Origin: Alteromonas aestuariivivens
GTDB lineage: Bacteria; Pseudomonadota; Gammaproteobacteria; Enterobacterales; Alteromonadaceae
Length of the DNA stretch: 64,000 bases
Assembly: GCF_003367475.1 (NCBI RefSeq)
Contig: NZ_QRHA01000005.1
Coordinates: forward strand, 124,001-188,000
Reading direction: 5' to 3'
Shown here one piece after another: positions 62,668 to 64,000 of the stretch; position 1 is the stretch's first letter; each line of letters starts with the position of its first letter. A model generated the notes under the pieces. That model searched no databases. It was not told the origin of the DNA and saw only the letters and a list, made by a program, of their open reading frames with translations. Both the position numbers and the translations under genes were made by a program.

Positions 62668-64000
62668 CTACAAGCCTATCAGATACTTGATCTCAAACCA
62701 GTCAATGTCCATCAGAAAACCGGTATCCGTCGGATGGCTGAATTCCAGTGTCAGCTGATCAATCTGTTGCAGGGCTGCGGTACTTAAGGTCACCGCCAAC
62801 TGTTGTTCACCTCCGGTAACCACCTGACCTTCGCCCACGTAAACGCCATCTGCATAGAAGGTAATCACCGACTCAGCCTTGACGTTACTGACCAGCGCCA
62901 GCACAACTTCCAGATCTCCGGCCAGGTTATTCAGATTAACATCGTAGGTTACAGAGGTTGAATCTTTGATGTACCCAAGCTTGGTACCTCCACCTGATGC
63001 CCTTGCACCGTCATTCGCCACATAATCCTCAGCTTCAACTATTAACCCTGCATCAATGCTGGGCGTCACACCATACTCCAGTGTAAAGTTGTCAACATCA
63101 AGCAGGAAGCCGGTATCAGTGGCATGAGCAAATGCGAGTGTCAAAGTTCCAACAGGCTTACCATAGGTACTTAGTGTGGTTGACAACGTTTGCGCCCCTG
63201 TGATGGCAGTTTTCGCCTTACCTACACTCACACCGTCTGCCAGCACTTCAATTTCAGCATCGGCCTTAACGTTGCCAGTTAGGTTAAAACTCAAAGTCGC
63301 GTTCGTTGCCAGCGCCGACAGATTGAGGTCATAACTGACCCAGGTTCCGTTTTTAACGTACCCCAGACCATCACCGGCTGCCCTGGCACCAGAGTTAGCT
63401 GCATACTCCTCGGCTTCAACACTGAGTGACACCATTTCAACCGGCAGCACACCATAGCTGAGACGGAATTTATCCAAATCCATCAGGAAACCGGTATCTG
63501 TTGGATGGGTAAATTCCAGTGTCAGTGTGCCGACAGGCCCAATGCCTGCCGTCATCAGAGAGCCTGATAATGTCTGCTCACCGGCCATGGCTACCGTAAG
63601 TTCACCCACAAGTACGTCATCGGCATACACATTAATCACCGAGTCCGCCTTCACATTGGCAACCAAATCCAGTTCTATCTGAGTATTAATCTCAGAAGCC
63701 GGCAGGTTAAGGTCGTAAGAAACCCAGGTGTTGTGTTTGATGTAACCCACCTTGGTTCCACTGGCTACACGGGCACCGCTGTTGGCATCGTAGTTTTCGG
63801 CTTCCACTTCCATATCGAACATTGTGAGCTTGGGCACCGAGTAATTCAGCGTGAACCAGTCGAAATCCATCAGGAAGCCAGTATCCGTTGGGTGCGAGAA
63901 GTTGAATGTCAATTGCGCAATTTCCCCGATATTTTGCGTGAACAATTCAGTCGTCACCGTCTGCGGGCCAGCCAAAGGCACTTCAATCATTCCAACAAAC
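62668..64000 (-). CDS. Tandem CBM6-like repeat protein, C-terminal part
   Basis: Partial gene: the frame stays open to the window edge, and the ATG at 63990 is not a true start because the codons before it continue the repeat. The 440 visible residues hold the tail of one module and three full modules of about 128 residues. Each opens with a VEAE(N/E/D)Y..N.GAR motif and (V/L)GY(I/V)K..T.V.YD(L/V)NL, and closes with TDTGFL(M/L)D.D.F; the TGFL motif recurs at 37, 166, 293 and 423. This is the CBM6-like carbohydrate-binding fold. The protein ends just after the last module, with no PEP-CTERM or sortase signal. The catalytic part, if any, is outside the window. Probably a secreted polysaccharidase or binding protein. 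Confidence 0.85.
   Translation of the reverse strand, partial: FVGMIEVPLAGPQTVTTELFTQNIGEIAQLTFNFSHPTDTGFLMDFDWFTLNYSVPKLTMFDMEVEAENYDANSGARVASGTKVGYIKHNTWVSYDLNLPASEINTQIELDLVANVKADSVINVYADDVLVGELTVAMAGEQTLSGSLMTAGIGPVGTLTLEFTHPTDTGFLMDLDKFRLSYGVLPVEMVSLSVEAEEYAANSGARAAGDGLGYVKNGTWVSYDLNLSALATNATLSFNLTGNVKADAEIEVLADGVSVGKAKTAITGAQTLSTTLSTYGKPVGTLTLAFAHATDTGFLLDVDNFTLEYGVTPSIDAGLIVEAEDYVANDGARASGGGTKLGYIKDSTSVTYDVNLNNLAGDLEVVLALVSNVKAESVITFYADGVYVGEGQVVTGGEQQLAVTLSTAALQQIDQLTLEFSHPTDTGFLMDIDWFEIKYLIGL

Noticed and set aside
1..64000. CRISPR arrays, tRNA or rRNA genes, transposases, integrases, restriction or toxin-antitoxin genes
   Set aside because: Looked for on both strands and found none; repeats seen are terminators, operators and one palindromic element.

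Overview
The window looks like chromosomal DNA of a free-living, probably marine, polysaccharide-degrading gammaproteobacterium of the Alteromonadales/Cellvibrionales kind. This is inferred from three things. The first is a starch/maltodextrin locus built on TonB-dependent receptors, GH97, GH31, GH13 and a flavin halogenase. The second is the order gltA <> sdhCDAB-sucABCD. The third is the presence of PEP-CTERM components. I saw no rRNA, tRNA, CRISPR array, insertion sequence, phage or classical defence genes.

Layout. 1-2.4 kb: AbgT-type transporter and a YegP-like small protein. 2.4-4.1 kb: glnS. 4.3-17 kb: a LacI-family regulator followed by minus-strand starch genes: GH13 amylase lipoprotein, MFS sugar permease, GH97 glucosidase, a FetB-like permease, GH31, an esterase lipoprotein and a second GH13 lipoprotein. 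17-18.6 kb: a PEP-CTERM/exosortase-associated acyltransferase and a SpoU-type RNA methyltransferase. 18.8-25 kb: the complete histidine utilisation cluster (hutC-hutU-hutH on the minus strand, hutI-hutG on the plus strand) around a divergent HutC-type operator. 25-39.3 kb: the second half of the starch locus: pullulanase lipoprotein with three C-terminal modules, two TonB-dependent receptors, a tryptophan-halogenase-like flavoprotein and a third GH13. 39.4-51.3 kb: TCA cycle block sucDCBA-sdhBADC (minus) divergent from gltA (plus). 51.4-59.9 kb: DUF3429 protein, manB-manC sugar-nucleotide genes, pirin, glutathionyl-hydroquinone reductase, lhgO, tcdA, and two little-known proteins. 60-64 kb: a PEP-CTERM protein, a GH43 enzyme, and the C-terminal part of a gene carrying tandem CBM6-like modules, which runs off the window end.

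How the parts work together. The starch enzymes form a plausible surface-to-cytoplasm cascade. Lipoprotein pullulanase and amylases would cut the polymer, two receptors import oligosaccharides, periplasmic GH97/GH31 process them, and the MFS permease brings sugar inside. A nearly palindromic 14-bp word, TGAATACGTATGCA, occurs three times exactly and once with two changes, each time in front of one of four transcription units. With the LacI-family gene in the same locus this suggests one regulon.

The observations most worth a second look are these: this operator set; the FetB-like permease with no ATPase partner inside a starch operon; the halogenase tied to a receptor gene through a strong terminator; a 230-bp nested palindromic element between hutG and the pullulanase gene; an operator-like palindrome over the GH43 promoter; and PEP-CTERM parts lying far from any visible exosortase. 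I did not find a clearly novel multi-gene system. The halogenase/FetB/starch association is the nearest candidate.
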